NCBI GenBank assembly: GCA_018401055.1
Contig: JAGYLB010000126.1
Span: forward strand, 1 to 64,000
Source: Roseicyclus sp.
GTDB lineage: Bacteria; Pseudomonadota; Alphaproteobacteria; Rhodobacterales; Rhodobacteraceae
Direction of reading: 5' to 3'
Length of the DNA stretch: 64,000 bases
Program-made: the position numbers and the translations under genes
Shown here: in pieces, positions 19,854 through 30,335 of the stretch
Layout of the letters: every line of letters starts with the position of its first letter
How positions within the stretch are numbered: position 1 is the stretch's first letter
The notes under the pieces: generated by a model
What the model was told of the DNA's origin: nothing
Database searches by the model: none
What the model saw: the letters and a program-made list of their open reading frames with translations, nothing else

Positions 19854-20178
19854 AATGAGGGGGCCGGGCAGCTTCGACACTACTGATGACCCTCAGCCAG
19901 TCAACCGCGCGCGCCGACCACCGTCATGTGCTCCGTCTGCACGCCGAAGAGGCGGAGAGCCGCCATTGAGCTTGCAGCATCGCGTTCGCCTAACACTCAG
20001 CTAAGCGAAACAGACACCCGCGACAGGCGGCGGTTCGCCGGTCACGTCGGTTTGGTCATCCATTCGCACAAAGGGCGGATCGCAAACCGGTTCGCGGCAG
20101 ACAGCGGCAGTTAAATCCAGCACAGTGGACCTGTCCCCGCCTAAGCGGTCAAGTCTGACGGTCACATCGAGGCAATTC
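19854..20178. other. Intergenic gap before the cardiolipin synthase gene, no gene seen
   Basis: 325 bp without a supported frame. It should hold the promoter of the downstream phospholipase-D-family gene. No clear -35/-10 pair or hairpin terminator was recognised. Confidence 0.35.
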
Positions 20179-21726
20179 ATGAAGATATTGAAAGCTCTTC
20201 TTGGTCTCGCCCTGCTCATGGGCGTGGGCCTAGGAGCGCTCAAGCTCGCGCATCCCTTGCCCGACAGGTCAGGCGTCGAGGCCGGTGTTGCCATGCCGCC
20301 CAGCCCGGATAGGCGGCTTGGCGCTGCGATCCTTGCGCGCATGGCGGACCATCCGGGGCAGAGCGGCGTGGTGCCGCTGGTCGATGGGCGCGATGCGCTG
20401 TCCGCCCGCATCCTCATGGCACGCGCCGCCGAGGTTTCGATCGACGTGCAATACTACATCTGGCAGACCGACACGACAGGCTGGTTGTTGCTCGACGAAT
20501 TGCGTGCGGCGGCCGACCGGGGCGTCCGCGTCCGGCTGCTGCTCGACGACAACGGCATTCCGGGGCTGGATGACGTGCTGGCCGCGCTGCACGCCCACCC
20601 GATGATCGAGGTGCGCCTGTTCAATCCCTTTGTCCTGAGGCAGCCGAGGCTGCTGTCCTACGGGTTCGACTTCTTCCGCCTCAATCGCCGGATGCACAAC
20701 AAGTCGATGACGATCGACGGCGTCGCCACGATCCTTGGCGGCCGCAACATCGGCGACATCTATTTCGTCTACGGCGAGGGCGTCGGCTACTTCGATCTTG
20801 ATGTGCTGGGCGTCGGCCCCATTGCCGCTCATGTCGCGACGGATTTCGACCGCTACTGGAACAGCGCGTCGGCCTACCCGGCCGACCTGATCCTCGGCCC
20901 AGACCCGGACGGCTGGATCGTCTCGCGGCGGCCGCCTCCGAGGCGCGCGAAAGCGTCGCGGCATCCGACTACCTTGCCGCCATCGGCGCGTCGGCGCTGG
21001 TGACCCAGATCATGGCAGGCGACCCGATCCTTGAATGGACCGAGGTCACACTTGATGAGCGATGACCCGGCCAAAGGCTTGGAGCAGGCAGACCAAGGCG
21101 CGCTCCTCATGGCGCGTCTGGCTCCGCTGCTGGCGGAAACCGAGACCAGTCTCGATGTCGTTTCCGCCTATCTGATCCCTGGTCGCGCCGGCACGGATCT
21201 GTTTTCGGGTCTTGCCGCCGAGGGCCGGGTGGTGCGCCTGATGACCAATTCGCTTGCGGCAACAGATGTCCCGGTCGTCCATTCGGCATGGAGGACCTAT
21301 CGCCCAGAACTCCTGGACGCAGGCGTGACGATCCTGGAACTGCGCCCGGAGCCAGAGGCGAACCCCGGTCTCGACCTGTCCGCCATCCTGGTGGGAGCGA
21401 GGTCCAGTCTGCACGCCAAGACCTTCGCCATGGATGGGCGGCGCATCTTCGTCGGCTCGTTCAATTTCGATCCGCGCTCGGCCATGCTCAACACCGAGAT
21501 GGGCGTCCTCGTGGAAAGCCCCCGGATCGCCGTCTTGCTCGCACAGGCGCTCGACGCGCGCGGCATGGTTTACGAGGTCATCCGGAGCAACGGCGGATCA
21601 CTCATCTGGCGGCAACTGACAGCGGGCGGCGAAGAAATCGTCTACACGAGCGAACCGCATACCAGCCTGTTGCGCCGCGCACTCACAAGGGTGGCAAGCT
21701 GGCTGCCGGTGGAATGGATTCTTTGA
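20179..21726 (+). CDS. Phospholipase D family protein, ClsC-like cardiolipin synthase, frame broken
   Basis: Two HKD motifs identify the family: HNKSMTIDGVATILGGRNIG and HAKTFAMDGRRIFVGSFNFD. The first lies after an N-terminal membrane anchor (MKILKALLGLALLMGVGLGAL) and VSIDVQYYIWQTDTTG, typical of ClsC/YmdC. The protein would join phospholipids into cardiolipin at the inner membrane. Two compensating frame breaks near 20925 and 21045 bracket a short segment (DYLAAIGASALVTQIM) read in another frame. The full length of about 515 residues fits the family. Downstream lies another lipid gene on the opposite strand. Confidence 0.82.
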
Positions 21727-21942
21727 TCGGCACGGGAAACGCATTCATCGCCCCCTCCATGCGCATAAGTCGGACCGCTTATCCGGAATTCTGCGCGGGA
21801 CGATTGATCCGCGTTTCCCGCGACGCCGTGCAGTTTCCATGCAGTCAGGCGGCATCCCCATCCATCCATCTGCATGCCATCGAACGTGTGCGCAAAAGGG
21901 CGGTCAAGTGCGTTCACGCCTTCGCAAACTCCACTCGTGGTG

Positions 21943-22818
21943 TCAGGTGCCCCTCCAGCGGCGCAGCAGCCAGTACCACTGCCCCGGGTGCTCGCGAACG
22001 CGGGCAGACAGACTGTCGTTGACATCTGTCGTCATGGTGAGCGCGTCTGTGGGGAGGATCGGCGCCTCGAACGCAACGTCGAACTCCGCGCCGTCCGGCC
22101 GGCGCGTTCCATAGGCGGGAACGAGGGGAATGTCGTACTTGAGCGCAAGGGTGGCTGCCGACGTCGATGTCAGGGCGGGTATGCCGAGGAACGGAACCGC
22201 GACGCCCTCGGGGTATTTCTCGTCAAGCAAGATTGCCAAAAAGCCACCACCGCGCAGGTGACGCACCAGATCCATCGTCCCGGCCCGCCCGGTCGCGATC
22301 ACAGGCTTGCCGCCCTCCTCGATGCCAGCAAGGAAGCCACGCTGGTAGAAGCGGTTGCGCTGCGGACGGTAAACGGCACCGGTCTCCATCCCACGGGCCT
22401 TGAGCACGGCACGTACGGCATCCCACTGGCCGAAATGACCGGAAACGACGATCGCGCCCTTGCCGTTGGCGCGCGCCTGCTCCAGCGCCGCCAGCCCGGG
22501 ACCCGAGACATGGAACCGTTCCGGTCGCGCCTGAAACTCGGCGCTATGGAGGATCTCGAACAGGGTCCGCCCCATGTTGCGGCCCATCTCTTGGCGCAGG
22601 GCGGCCCGCTCTGCGGGCCCCATCTCGGGGAAGACCCGCAGCACTTCCCGGTCGAACCGCCATCGCGCCGGCGGAAACCAGCGCATTACGAAGCCGACGA
22701 TGTTGCCGAACAGGCGCGCGCGGTGGTCCATGCGGCGCAGCCGCGTCGCGGATAGTGCAGACCAGAGAGGAATGTACTGGGCGCGATGCCAGACCGAGGT
22801 GACGAAGCCGTAGACCAT
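21943..22818 (-). CDS. LpxL/HtrB-family lysophospholipid/lipid A acyltransferase
   Basis: 291 residues, intact. The catalytic His-Asp/Glu site is SGHFGQWDA, followed by AVYRPQRNRFYQ, a typical LpxL segment, and later GGFLAILLDEKYPEG and VPFLG. No obvious N-terminal transmembrane anchor longer than 20 residues is seen beyond the weakly hydrophobic IVGFVMRWF. It would add a secondary acyl chain to lipid A or another lipid at the inner membrane. The closing WYWLLRRW motif is usual in the family (HPEQWLWxHRRW). Confidence 0.85.
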   Translation of the reverse strand: MVYGFVTSVWHRAQYIPLWSALSATRLRRMDHRARLFGNIVGFVMRWFPPARWRFDREVLRVFPEMGPAERAALRQEMGRNMGRTLFEILHSAEFQARPERFHVSGPGLAALEQARANGKGAIVVSGHFGQWDAVRAVLKARGMETGAVYRPQRNRFYQRGFLAGIEEGGKPVIATGRAGTMDLVRHLRGGGFLAILLDEKYPEGVAVPFLGIPALTSTSAATLALKYDIPLVPAYGTRRPDGAEFDVAFEAPILPTDALTMTTDVNDSLSARVREHPGQWYWLLRRWRGT

Positions 22819-23325
22819 CAGTGGTCTATGGGGGCATCCCGGTGCAGGGCCAACACCTATTCACCGCCCGGACCTGACAATTTGCTCATCTGACGGAAAC
22901 GCACGGCGGGATCGGTCGCCGCGTTGCCTATCAATTCCGCCTCTGCTGTCGGGGTAGCGCCACCGATCCGCGGGTAACGCTGCCAAAGACGATACAAGTA
23001 TCGGTCGAGAGCGTTTTGCCTATCCAGGCGGCTCAGGTTTTCATTGCGGGATGCATGGGTGACCTGTTCGGAAAGCGCATTGCGTCGGAGTGACCGTCGC
23101 GTACGGGCCGACCATATCGATGACAGCAAGGAAGCCTCGCACGGCAAAGACCCGCCCTTCGCTACGTCGGTGGCGGAGCGCCGGTGTAGGACTCTTTCTT
23201 CCGATCGCTGCGGTTGCGGCAAACGCCTACCTTGGCCCGCAAACCCGTCACTGCCATGTTGGCTGATGACGCATTGCGCGTCACTGGGGGGCTGTCTGAC
23301 CTGCGGGCAGCAGAACCCAACTCGA
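22819..23325. other. 507-bp gap without a recognised gene
   Basis: Both strands were read. A minus-strand frame ending at 22857 (containing ALDRYLYRLWQRYPRIGG) stays open for 120 codons but has no family match, start signal or neighbour support. Base composition falls slightly. It may be decayed sequence. Confidence 0.3.
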
Positions 23326-24288
23326 TCAGCCGGCTCCGCTCAGCATTCCCTCCACGAGCTTCTGAACGCGCAGTGCTTCTTCTGGCGTAGCGAGTCTGTT
23401 GGGCTTGCCCTGAATGCAAAGCAGCAGCTCGTCCAATTGCGCCCTCAGGCTCACGGCACGCGGATCGGACGGTCGTTCAGAGAGCTCTTGGAACGGTCCG
23501 CCGTCGGATCGGGCATCGACATAAAAATCCGTGATCCGTCGGCTGGTCAAGGAGCCCTTGATCGTCAGTTCCTGCCGATCGGGTTGCGCGCCGCCGACGC
23601 TGGCCATGATCGTGACCGGCACGCCCATCGCATTCTCAAGCCTCGCCAACATGTGCGTCTCGCAGAGCTGCGGATCGGTCGGATATGATGGCTTCGCCCA
23701 GACCAGGGTCAGCGGGCCGAGGATACGCTCCGAGAAGAACACGAAGTGCGAGATCACCTCGCGGGTCATGCCGCCTTCGTCGCGAAAGCGCAGCCAGTCT
23801 GCCGCCTTCTGCCAACTCCTCGGCCAGTCGGCATAGGTGACGACCATGTCGACGCCTTGCAATTCGCCAAGGTCACCGGTCCGGGCCGCGTCCGCGACGC
23901 CGGTCAAGGCGGCACCAGCGGCCTGCGTGAAATTGACCGCTGCCGGAAGACCGCTCGCCTTGCAAGCTTCCACGAGCGCCTCGCTCTCGGCCAGGTCCAC
24001 GCCGAGCGGCTTTTCGAGGAAGATAGCCTTGCCCGCGCGCAGCGCCGCAAGTGCGTAAGCTTTCCGGGGAACCGGAGGGCAGGCAAGATAGACGAGGTCC
24101 GCCACCTTCATCGCCGCATCCGCAGAGGTTGCAACGGGCACATCCGGCGCCAGTGACAGCGCCTCCTGGCAGGCTTGCGGCTCAGGGTCCCAGATCGTGA
24201 CCACCTCGTATCCGGGATGCTTGAGCATGTGCTCCAACATGCGGCGTCCCATGATGCCGAGTCCGATGATGGCGGTTCTGATGATCAT
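23326..24288 (-). CDS. Gfo/Idh/MocA-family oxidoreductase
   Basis: 320 residues, intact. The N-terminal Rossmann domain has the dinucleotide-binding loop AIIGLGIMGRRMLEHM and the family motif EKPLGVDLAE with its catalytic-pocket Lys. The C-terminal alpha/beta domain carries the substrate site (DEGGMTREVISHFVFF). It catalyses NAD(P)-dependent oxidation or reduction of a sugar, inositol or imine-like substrate. It sits next to an amidase and a binding protein in a small catabolic-looking cluster, divergent from the amidase with a 141-bp gap. Confidence 0.88.
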   Translation of the reverse strand: MIIRTAIIGLGIMGRRMLEHMLKHPGYEVVTIWDPEPQACQEALSLAPDVPVATSADAAMKVADLVYLACPPVPRKAYALAALRAGKAIFLEKPLGVDLAESEALVEACKASGLPAAVNFTQAAGAALTGVADAARTGDLGELQGVDMVVTYADWPRSWQKAADWLRFRDEGGMTREVISHFVFFSERILGPLTLVWAKPSYPTDPQLCETHMLARLENAMGVPVTIMASVGGAQPDRQELTIKGSLTSRRITDFYVDARSDGGPFQELSERPSDPRAVSLRAQLDELLLCIQGKPNRLATPEEALRVQKLVEGMLSGAG

Positions 24289-24429
24289 GGCGACTGTCCC
24301 GTTCTTGATCCATACGCTTGGTCAGCAGCTTTAAGCTTGGATATGGCTGGATGGCAAATCAGGCGCTAGTCTGCCACCCATCTGCTTTGGGACTGCCGCC
24401 AAATTCCCGAGCCTGATCTGGAGATTGCA

Positions 24430-25646
24430 ATGTCTACCATCAAACTGGCCGAGGGTGCGTTGGAGCGCATTTTGCAAGACGAGGACAGGCTGCATGCCTA
24501 TGCCTGGCTCGACGAGGATGCTGTTCTCGCTGAGGCGCGTCGGCTGGATCGCGAGCAGCTTCGCGGTCCCCTGAGCGGCCACACCGTGGCCATCAAGGAT
24601 ATCTTCGATACGGTCGACATGCCCACCGCGTGTGGATCCCCGATTTACGCGGACAGGCGGCCGGCAAGGGATGCAGCCGCCGTCGCCGCGATCCGGGCAG
24701 CGGGCGGTTTGGTGATTGGCAAATCGGTCACGACGGAGTTCGCCCATCTCACGCCGGGGCCGACCCGCAATCCGCACAATCCGGCGCATACGCCCGGCGG
24801 TTCTTCCAGCGGGTCGGCCGCGACCGTCGCGGCGGGGGCGCCAGCCTTGCGACAGGCACACAGACGGCCAGGTCCATCGTCCGTCCGGCAGCCTTTTGCG
24901 GTGTTGTCGGCTACAAGCCGAGCTTCGCCATGATCAGCCGCAGCGGTCTGTCGCTGTTTTCAGAAACCTTGGACACGATCGGCGGGTTCGCTCGCACGGT
25001 CTCGGACGTGGCGCTCTTCGTCGGCGTCATGGCGGGTCGAAACGACCTTGTCCCAGCGGTATCGCCACAGGCGCCCCGTCTCGCGGTCTGGGCGACGCCC
25101 GACGCCGATTGCGCCGAACCCTATGTGTTGGCTGAACTGGAGCGGGTGGCAGATGTTGCCGCCTCTGCGGGGGCTGTCGTGCAGAGACTTCCGGACGCTG
25201 ATGGCTGGCACGCGCTGCTCGAGGCACAAAAGGTCATCATGGCCTGGGAAGGCGCAAGGGCGCTTGCCTTCGAGCGGCACGTTCATCCCGAGGTGTTGAG
25301 CGGTCCCTTGCGCGCCTATCTCGACGCTGCCGTGCTGACATCGCCCGAGACCTACCTCGAAGCGATCCATACGCGCCAGACCATGGGTGCCGCGTTGAGT
25401 GCCATCATGCAGCCCTTCGATGCGATCCTGACCCTCAGCGCGCGCGGTGAAGCCCCTCTGGCAGAGACCGGCACGGGCGACCCTCACTTCAATCGGGTCT
25501 GGACCTTGCTTGGTGGCCCCGCCCTTCATCTGCCGACGGCGACTGGACCGCTCGGTTTGCCGATCGGCGTGCAGCTCGTGGCAAACCCGGGAAGCGATCA
25601 AAGGCTGCTTGGCACAGCGGCTTGGTTGGAGGCGGCTCTTTCGTGA
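24430..25646 (+). CDS. Amidase signature family hydrolase, one frame break
   Basis: Ser-cisSer-Lys amidase. The catalytic Lys is in HTVAIKDIFDTVD, the cis-Ser in TPGGSSSGSAA, and the nucleophile Ser in TQTARSIVRPAAFCGVVGYK. The usual TGGS around the nucleophile is replaced by TARS, an unusual feature unless caused by a sequence error. One break near 24841 separates the N-terminal third from the rest. The length of about 405 residues suits AtzF/GatA-like amidases without extra domains. It probably hydrolyses a small amide imported or produced by the neighbouring genes. Confidence 0.85.
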
Positions 25647-25690
25647 TAAGCCCGGCGCGATTTCCGGCGGGTTGAACGAAAGGCACGGTG

Positions 25691-26449
25691 TCAGCTCTGT
25701 GCCAACGCTTCGGCCGGTGGCGCAACACTAAGGCCCTGCACCCCATGCCGCGCGATCCGTTCGGCGATAAACCCCGATGCCTTCAACTCCTCGACCACAT
25801 CGGCAAGCCATTTCGCCGCCCGCGCGTTGCCGCGCGGCGTGCCCACCGCCTGTTGCACGGCACTGAACTGCCCATCAAGAATGCGCGCGCCCGGCAGGCG
25901 CTCCACGTCCTGCAAGAGCCGCGGCCTGAGCCCAGCCAGCGCGTCGAGCTTTCGCGCGACAAAGACGTCGAAAGACTCGTCGATGCTGTCGGTCCGCACC
26001 AAGTCGGCGTGTTGCAGGTTGTTCTCCAGCCACAAACCATATGCCGCCCGGCCCTTGGTCGCGATAAGGCGGCCCGGTCGGTCGACGTCCTCGATCGAGG
26101 TGATCGTTGACCCTGCCGGCACCAGATAGGTCGCCTCGATCTCGCAATAGGCGGAGGTGAAGGCGATGGTGCGTGCCCGCTGCGGCTCGGCCCCGATATT
26201 GCCGATGTCCCACTCGCCGCGTTCGGCCGCATCGGCAAGACGCCCCGGGTCGGGGTAACAGACAAGTTCAAGCGGCACGCCAAGCCTGTCGGCAATCTCG
26301 GCTGCAACATCCGGCGACACGCCGACAGGTCGGCCGTCATCCGTCTGTCCGCTGACGAGGAGGAAGTTGCTGGTGTTTATGCCAGCGCGCAGCCGGCCCA
26401 TGGGGGCAAGTTCCGCGAGAAGGCTCGGGTCGATGGCTGACGTGTTCAA
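25691..26449 (-). CDS. Amino-acid-type (family 3) solute-binding protein without a visible signal peptide
   Basis: 252 residues of the periplasmic family 3 fold: LRAGINTSNFLLV, GVSPDVAAEIADRLGVPLEL, WDIGNIGAEPQRARTIAFTS (ligand-binding segment) and YCEIEATYLVPAGS. The start used is a TTG at 26449, and the preceding sequence is weakly SD-like. No signal peptide is present, although most relatives have one, so either the true start is hidden by an indel or this is a cytoplasmic member. No permease or ATPase is nearby. Convergent with the amidase, 45 bp apart. Confidence 0.75.
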   Translation of the reverse strand: MNTSAIDPSLLAELAPMGRLRAGINTSNFLLVSGQTDDGRPVGVSPDVAAEIADRLGVPLELVCYPDPGRLADAAERGEWDIGNIGAEPQRARTIAFTSAYCEIEATYLVPAGSTITSIEDVDRPGRLIATKGRAAYGLWLENNLQHADLVRTDSIDESFDVFVARKLDALAGLRPRLLQDVERLPGARILDGQFSAVQQAVGTPRGNARAAKWLADVVEELKASGFIAERIARHGVQGLSVAPPAEALAQS

Positions 26450-27194
26450 GATTGGCGTCCCGGTTCGATGCGGTCAGGCCAAGGGCTGCACCGCCCCTTC
26501 AGCCAAACGTCTAAGACGGGAGCCTAATGTCTTCTGCACCGCGCACAAGCACTCAAATACTGGCGTTTCTGGGTTCAAGGAGAGTGACACACTGCGCTTC
26601 GAAAGGACTGCACTGGACGCAGCGGCGAAGCAGAATACTCGCCTGGCGCTGTTGCTGCGAATGAACTCGACCGAGGCCTGCTCATTCTAGGTCAAGCGGC
26701 TGTGGACCGTCTGATAAGGGCCGGTGCCATGACGTTCTCTTCCGCTCACCCTCAGCCGGTCCAGCCGCGCCGCAACTTGCGCAGTCGCGCCGGCTGCAAA
26801 TTCGATCCCCGAGCGTGCCCAAATACGGCGTATCGTTGATCTGGTAACAGTCCAGTCTGGCGCAAAGCAGGTGTTCGCGGCCTTTACCCTGGTGTTCCCC
26901 AACGAGATGATCGTGCCTGCTCTGGAGCGCCTCATCGGCGCGATCGGGGCCAAACACAAAACGCCGGCATCGCCGCCTTGGCACCGATGGCAACCAGCGA
27001 AGCGACAAGCCCCATCACGAGCAGGCCGTCAGTGTCCGGCAAGAACGCCGGCCGGAAATTGACCCAACTGAACATGGCCGTCAGAACCGGCAGAAGTGCG
27101 ACATCGCGTTCGCCGCTGCCAGCTGTCGGAAAGGACCGCGTGCGTTTGGCAGACGACGTCGACAGTCATTTGACCAACGGCATCCGCCCGCACA
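26450..27194. other. 745-bp gap without a recognised gene
   Basis: No frame on either strand has family similarity. A minus-strand piece near 26960-27080 (GLLVMGLVASLVAIGAKAAM) looks like a membrane helix, and another at 26700-26950 stays open, but neither has a start, a ribosome-binding site or a conserved motif. This may be the debris of an old gene. It contrasts with the tight packing elsewhere. Confidence 0.35.
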
Positions 27195-27587
27195 TCAGTC
27201 GACACCATATTCCAGCATCTTTTCCAGACCTTCGGTCAGATACTCACCCACCATTGGCCTGCCCAAAAGATAACGGCTCACCAACCCCTCGTGCTGTTGT
27301 CGCGCGAGAGCCTTGGTCTGCTCCCAGGCCGCGGGTTCCGCATCGCCACGGCCGATCCAGAACAACGCGACCAGCGCGTCCTGCTGTTCGTCGTTCATGC
27401 TTTCGATTTCTTGGGTGATCTCGTTCCGGCTCAGATCGCCCTCGGTTTCCTGCAGGGTCACGGTCACCTGGTCGTCCATGGCATTCCCGCCAAGGTCCGA
27501 GATATCGGTCCCTTCCTTCGCCATGACGGCGTTGAACCGCAGCACCAGTTCTTCGATCCGGGTATCGTTAAAGGGCAGCGCGGCCAT
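27195..27587 (-). CDS. DUF3775 domain protein
   Basis: 130 residues, intact. The conserved region is MNDEQQDALVALFWIGRGDA, then AAWEQTKALARQQ and SRYLLGRPMVGEYLTEGLE, matching the DUF3775 pattern. The start at 27587 is preceded by AGGAG at good spacing. Soluble, acidic, no signal peptide. Function unknown. It is divergent from the aldehyde dehydrogenase operon. Confidence 0.75.
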   Translation of the reverse strand: MAALPFNDTRIEELVLRFNAVMAKEGTDISDLGGNAMDDQVTVTLQETEGDLSRNEITQEIESMNDEQQDALVALFWIGRGDAEPAAWEQTKALARQQHEGLVSRYLLGRPMVGEYLTEGLEKMLEYGVD

Positions 27588-27858
27588 GGGTATCTCCTGT
27601 TCGTTGGTGCTCTCAGGATAGCACTTGGCCGTGGCGCGGCACTGATTTCGATCATGACGCCTTGCGCGCCTTCGCTCCGGCAGCGCTCTCGAGACAGGCG
27701 GAACAGGCCAATGAGCCAAGGGCCGTCTCAGACCCGGCGCATTGCAGACGGAGAACCTCATCCATGTTGAAGCCCTGCCTGCTGATCTGGATTAGCACAC
27801 CGGCGGCCCGCCTGACTTAGACTTCATGTGGCGCCTGCATCATTGCCGCCACGGGGAA

Positions 27859-27883
27859 GGAACGCGTGACAGCGCCAAGCGTT
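27859..27883 (+). promoter_or_regulatory. Putative EcfG-type general stress response promoter
   Basis: GGAAC at 27859-27863 and CGTT at 27880-27883 are separated by 16 bases, matching the alphaproteobacterial EcfG consensus (GGAAC-N16/17-CGTT) without mismatch. It lies 27 bp before the start codon of the aldehyde dehydrogenase gene, leaving a short leader of about 20 nt that contains AAAGGGG. It would place the following operon under the general stress sigma factor. Confidence 0.55.
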
Positions 27884-27909
27884 GCCTATGGACTCGTAAA
27901 GGGGCCCGC

Positions 27910-29286
27910 ATGACGACAATTTCAACAATAAATCCCGCGACCGAGGAAGAAATCCAGAGCTACACCCTCATGTCCGAACAGGAGGCGACGAGCCGGATCG
28001 AGGCCTGCCACGCAGCGTTTCTGGAGTGGCGCAAACTGACGCCTCACGAACGCGCGCCGTACCTGACCAAGATCGGCCAGACGCTGCGCGAGCACACCGA
28101 CGAACTGGCCGCCTTGATGACGGCCGAGACCGGCAAGCTTCTGAAGGACGGCCACACCGAGGTCGAGATCTGCGCTGCGATCTGTGACCACACCGCGCAG
28201 CACGGTCCCGACGCGCTGGCCGATGAAGACCGCACGCATGGTGCCGAAGGCAAGCGCGGCGTCGTCAGCTACCAAGCGGTCGGCGTCATCTATTCGATCC
28301 AGCCGTGGAACTTTCCCCTCTACCAGCCGATCCGCGTGCTCGCCGCCAACCTGATGGCGGGCAACGGCTGCGTGCTGAAGCACGCCAGCATCTGCACCGG
28401 GTCCGGTCTGCGCCTGCGCGAGCTGTGCATCGAAGCTGGCTTGCCCGAGGGACTGTTTCAGGTCGTCATCATCGACCACGACACCAGCGACAAACTGATC
28501 GCGCACCCGAAAATCCGTGGTGTCACGCTCACCGGCAGTGACGCCGCCGGGCGCCATGTGGGCGCCGTGGCCGCCAAGGCGCTCAAGAAGACCGTGCTCG
28601 AACTGGGATCGAACGACGCCTATCTCGTGCTCGAGGATGCCGACATCGAGACGGCGGTCAAGTTCTCGGTCATGGGGCGGCTCTACAACAACGGTGAGAC
28701 CTGCATCTCGGCCAAGCGTTTCATTGTGACCGACAAGGTTTACGACGCCTTCGTCGACGCCTTCGTTGCGCAGATGAAGGACATTCGTCTGGGCGATCCC
28801 TCGGATGCGGACAGCCAGCTTGGCCCGCTGTCGAGCCAGGACCAGTTCGACACGGTCAAGGGGCAGGTCGACGACAGCGTCGCCAAGGGGGCAACGGTGC
28901 TCTGCGGTGGAGAGGCACCAGATCGCACCGGGGCCTATTATCCCGCCACGGTGCTGGCCGATCTTGCCCCCGGCATGCCCGCCCATGACGATGAAATCTT
29001 CGGACCTGTCGCGTCGATCATCCGCGCCAGTGATGACGAAGACGCCATGCGGCTGGCGAATGAAAGCCGCTATGGTCTGGGCGGCGGGATCTTTTCCAAG
29101 GACGAGGACCGCGCCCTCAAACTGGCCCGCGATCACTTCGACACCGGCATGATCCGCATCAACTCCTTCGGGGTCGCCGATCCGAACATGCCGTTCGGCG
29201 GGGTCAAGGATTCCGGCTACGGACGCGAGCATGGCGGCTTCGGCATGAAGGAATTCGTCAACGTGAAGGCGATCTTCCTGCCGTGA
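27910..29286 (+). CDS. NAD(P)-dependent aldehyde dehydrogenase, succinate-semialdehyde dehydrogenase-like
   Basis: 458 residues, intact. Catalytic Cys265 is in [11 protein letters not shown], the general base Glu231 in [12 protein letters not shown], and the cofactor-binding segment in [29 protein letters not shown] is the usual C-terminal oligomerisation motif. The short N-terminus and the absence of the long GabD extension match the compact bacterial subfamily annotated as succinate-semialdehyde dehydrogenase. It is first in an operon with an NAD(P)-binding protein, preceded by a stress-type promoter, so aldehyde detoxification under stress is a likely role. Confidence 0.9.
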   Translation: MTTISTINPATEEEIQSYTLMSEQEATSRIEACHAAFLEWRKLTPHERAPYLTKIGQTLREHTDELAALMTAETGKLLKDGHTEVEICAAICDHTAQHGPDALADEDRTHGAEGKRGVVSYQAVGVIYSIQPWNFPLYQPIRVLAANLMAGNGCVLKHASICTGSGLRLRELCIEAGLPEGLFQVVIIDHDTSDKLIAHPKIRGVTLTGSDAAGRHVGAVAAKALKKTVLELGSNDAYLVLEDADIETAVKFSVMGRLYNNGETCISAKRFIVTDKVYDAFVDAFVAQMKDIRLGDPSDADSQLGPLSSQDQFDTVKGQVDDSVAKGATVLCGGEAPDRTGAYYPATVLADLAPGMPAHDDEIFGPVASIIRASDDEDAMRLANESRYGLGGGIFSKDEDRALKLARDHFDTGMIRINSFGVADPNMPFGGVKDSGYGREHGGFGMKEFVNVKAIFLP

Positions 29287-29339
29287 TCCCGCCTGATCCA
29301 AGGCTTTCACTCAACTCAGTATCCACGAAGGACCAGCCA

Positions 29340-29963
29340 ATGAGCATGAATATCCTCGTCGCCGGCGCAACCGGCAAGACCGGCCTCCATCTGGTCCAGG
29401 AACTGATCGATCTTGGTCAGAAGCCGACGGCGCTTGTCCGCGATAGCTCCGATACCAGCGCACTTCCAGAGGGCGTCGACTTGCGGAAGGGCGACCTGAC
29501 AAACTTGCACGACGGTGTGTGCGACGGGATGGACACCGTCATCTTCGCGGCAGGCTCCGGCGGGTCTACCGGCCCGGAGATGACCGACAAGGTGGATCGG
29601 GATGGCGCCAAATGCCTCATCGATCTTGCCGGTCACGCAGGTGTGACACGCTTCGTGATGCTCAGTTCGGTCGGGGCGGACCAGTCAGACCCCACGGGCG
29701 AAATGGCCCATTACCTGAAGGCCAAGCACGACGCGGACGAACACCTCAAGTCCTCTGGCATGATCTATTTCATCCTTCGCCCGGTGGCGTTGAACAACGA
29801 CGGCCGCAGTGTCAGGGTGACGCTCGGCGACGAGGTGGATGTCTCGGCACAAGCCTCGCGCGCGGACGTGGCTCACGTTCTGGCCGATGCCGCGGTGTCA
29901 GGCCGTTTCGATGGAATGGTGCACCTCATGCAGTCTGCCGGACGTTCCCTTCAGCATGTCTAG
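29340..29963 (+). CDS. NAD(P)-binding atypical SDR protein (NmrA/YwnB-like)
   Basis: 207 residues with an N-terminal Rossmann motif ILVAGATGKTGLHLVQEL, a nucleotide-binding strand DLRKGDLTN, VIFAAGSGGSTG and RFVMLSSVGAD. The catalytic Tyr-x-x-x-Lys pair is replaced by HYLKAKHDADEHLKSSG, as in atypical SDRs that act as redox sensors or reduce flavins. It starts 53 bp after the aldehyde dehydrogenase stop and is probably co-transcribed. Confidence 0.87.
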   Translation: MSMNILVAGATGKTGLHLVQELIDLGQKPTALVRDSSDTSALPEGVDLRKGDLTNLHDGVCDGMDTVIFAAGSGGSTGPEMTDKVDRDGAKCLIDLAGHAGVTRFVMLSSVGADQSDPTGEMAHYLKAKHDADEHLKSSGMIYFILRPVALNNDGRSVRVTLGDEVDVSAQASRADVAHVLADAAVSGRFDGMVHLMQSAGRSLQHV

Positions 29964-30020
29964 GCTTTTGCAAATCCGAAAGCTTTCGGCAACTCGGTTT
30001 CCCGGGCGAGGTATCGAACC

Positions 30021-30335
30021 ATGACGCAATCCGACAGCGTGAAACGCAAGTTCGTCCTCGCCAAGCGATCGAGGGGCGAGCGGGATGACAAGACTCTTCG
30101 GCTTGAAACGGAAGATGTGCCGACCCCTGGCAAGGGCCAGATGCTGCTGCACAACGCATATCTGTCGCTGGACCCCCACATGCGCGGCCGGATGAGCGAC
30201 GCGCCCTCCTATGCCGCCCCGGTCGAGATCGGCGCAGTCATGGTCGGCGCCACCGTCGCGCAGGTCGTGTCTCCCGACGTGGCGGGATTTGTGGCTGGCG
30301 ACTGGGTGCGGGCGTTCGGCGGCTGGCAGGATTAA
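30021..30335 (+). pseudogene. N-terminal fragment of a CurA/PTGR-like NADP-dependent oxidoreductase, truncated by IS3-family sequence
   Basis: The 104 codons match the N-terminus of medium-chain reductases that reduce alkenals and quinones (QMLLHNAYLSLDPHMRGRMS, VGATVAQVV, WVRAFGGWQD). Relatives continue GGWQDYAV through a 230-residue Rossmann domain, but here the frame meets a TAA exactly where IS3-type sequence begins. The rest of the gene is not found downstream. It was probably the third member of the aldehyde dehydrogenase operon and fits a carbonyl detoxification theme. Confidence 0.8.
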
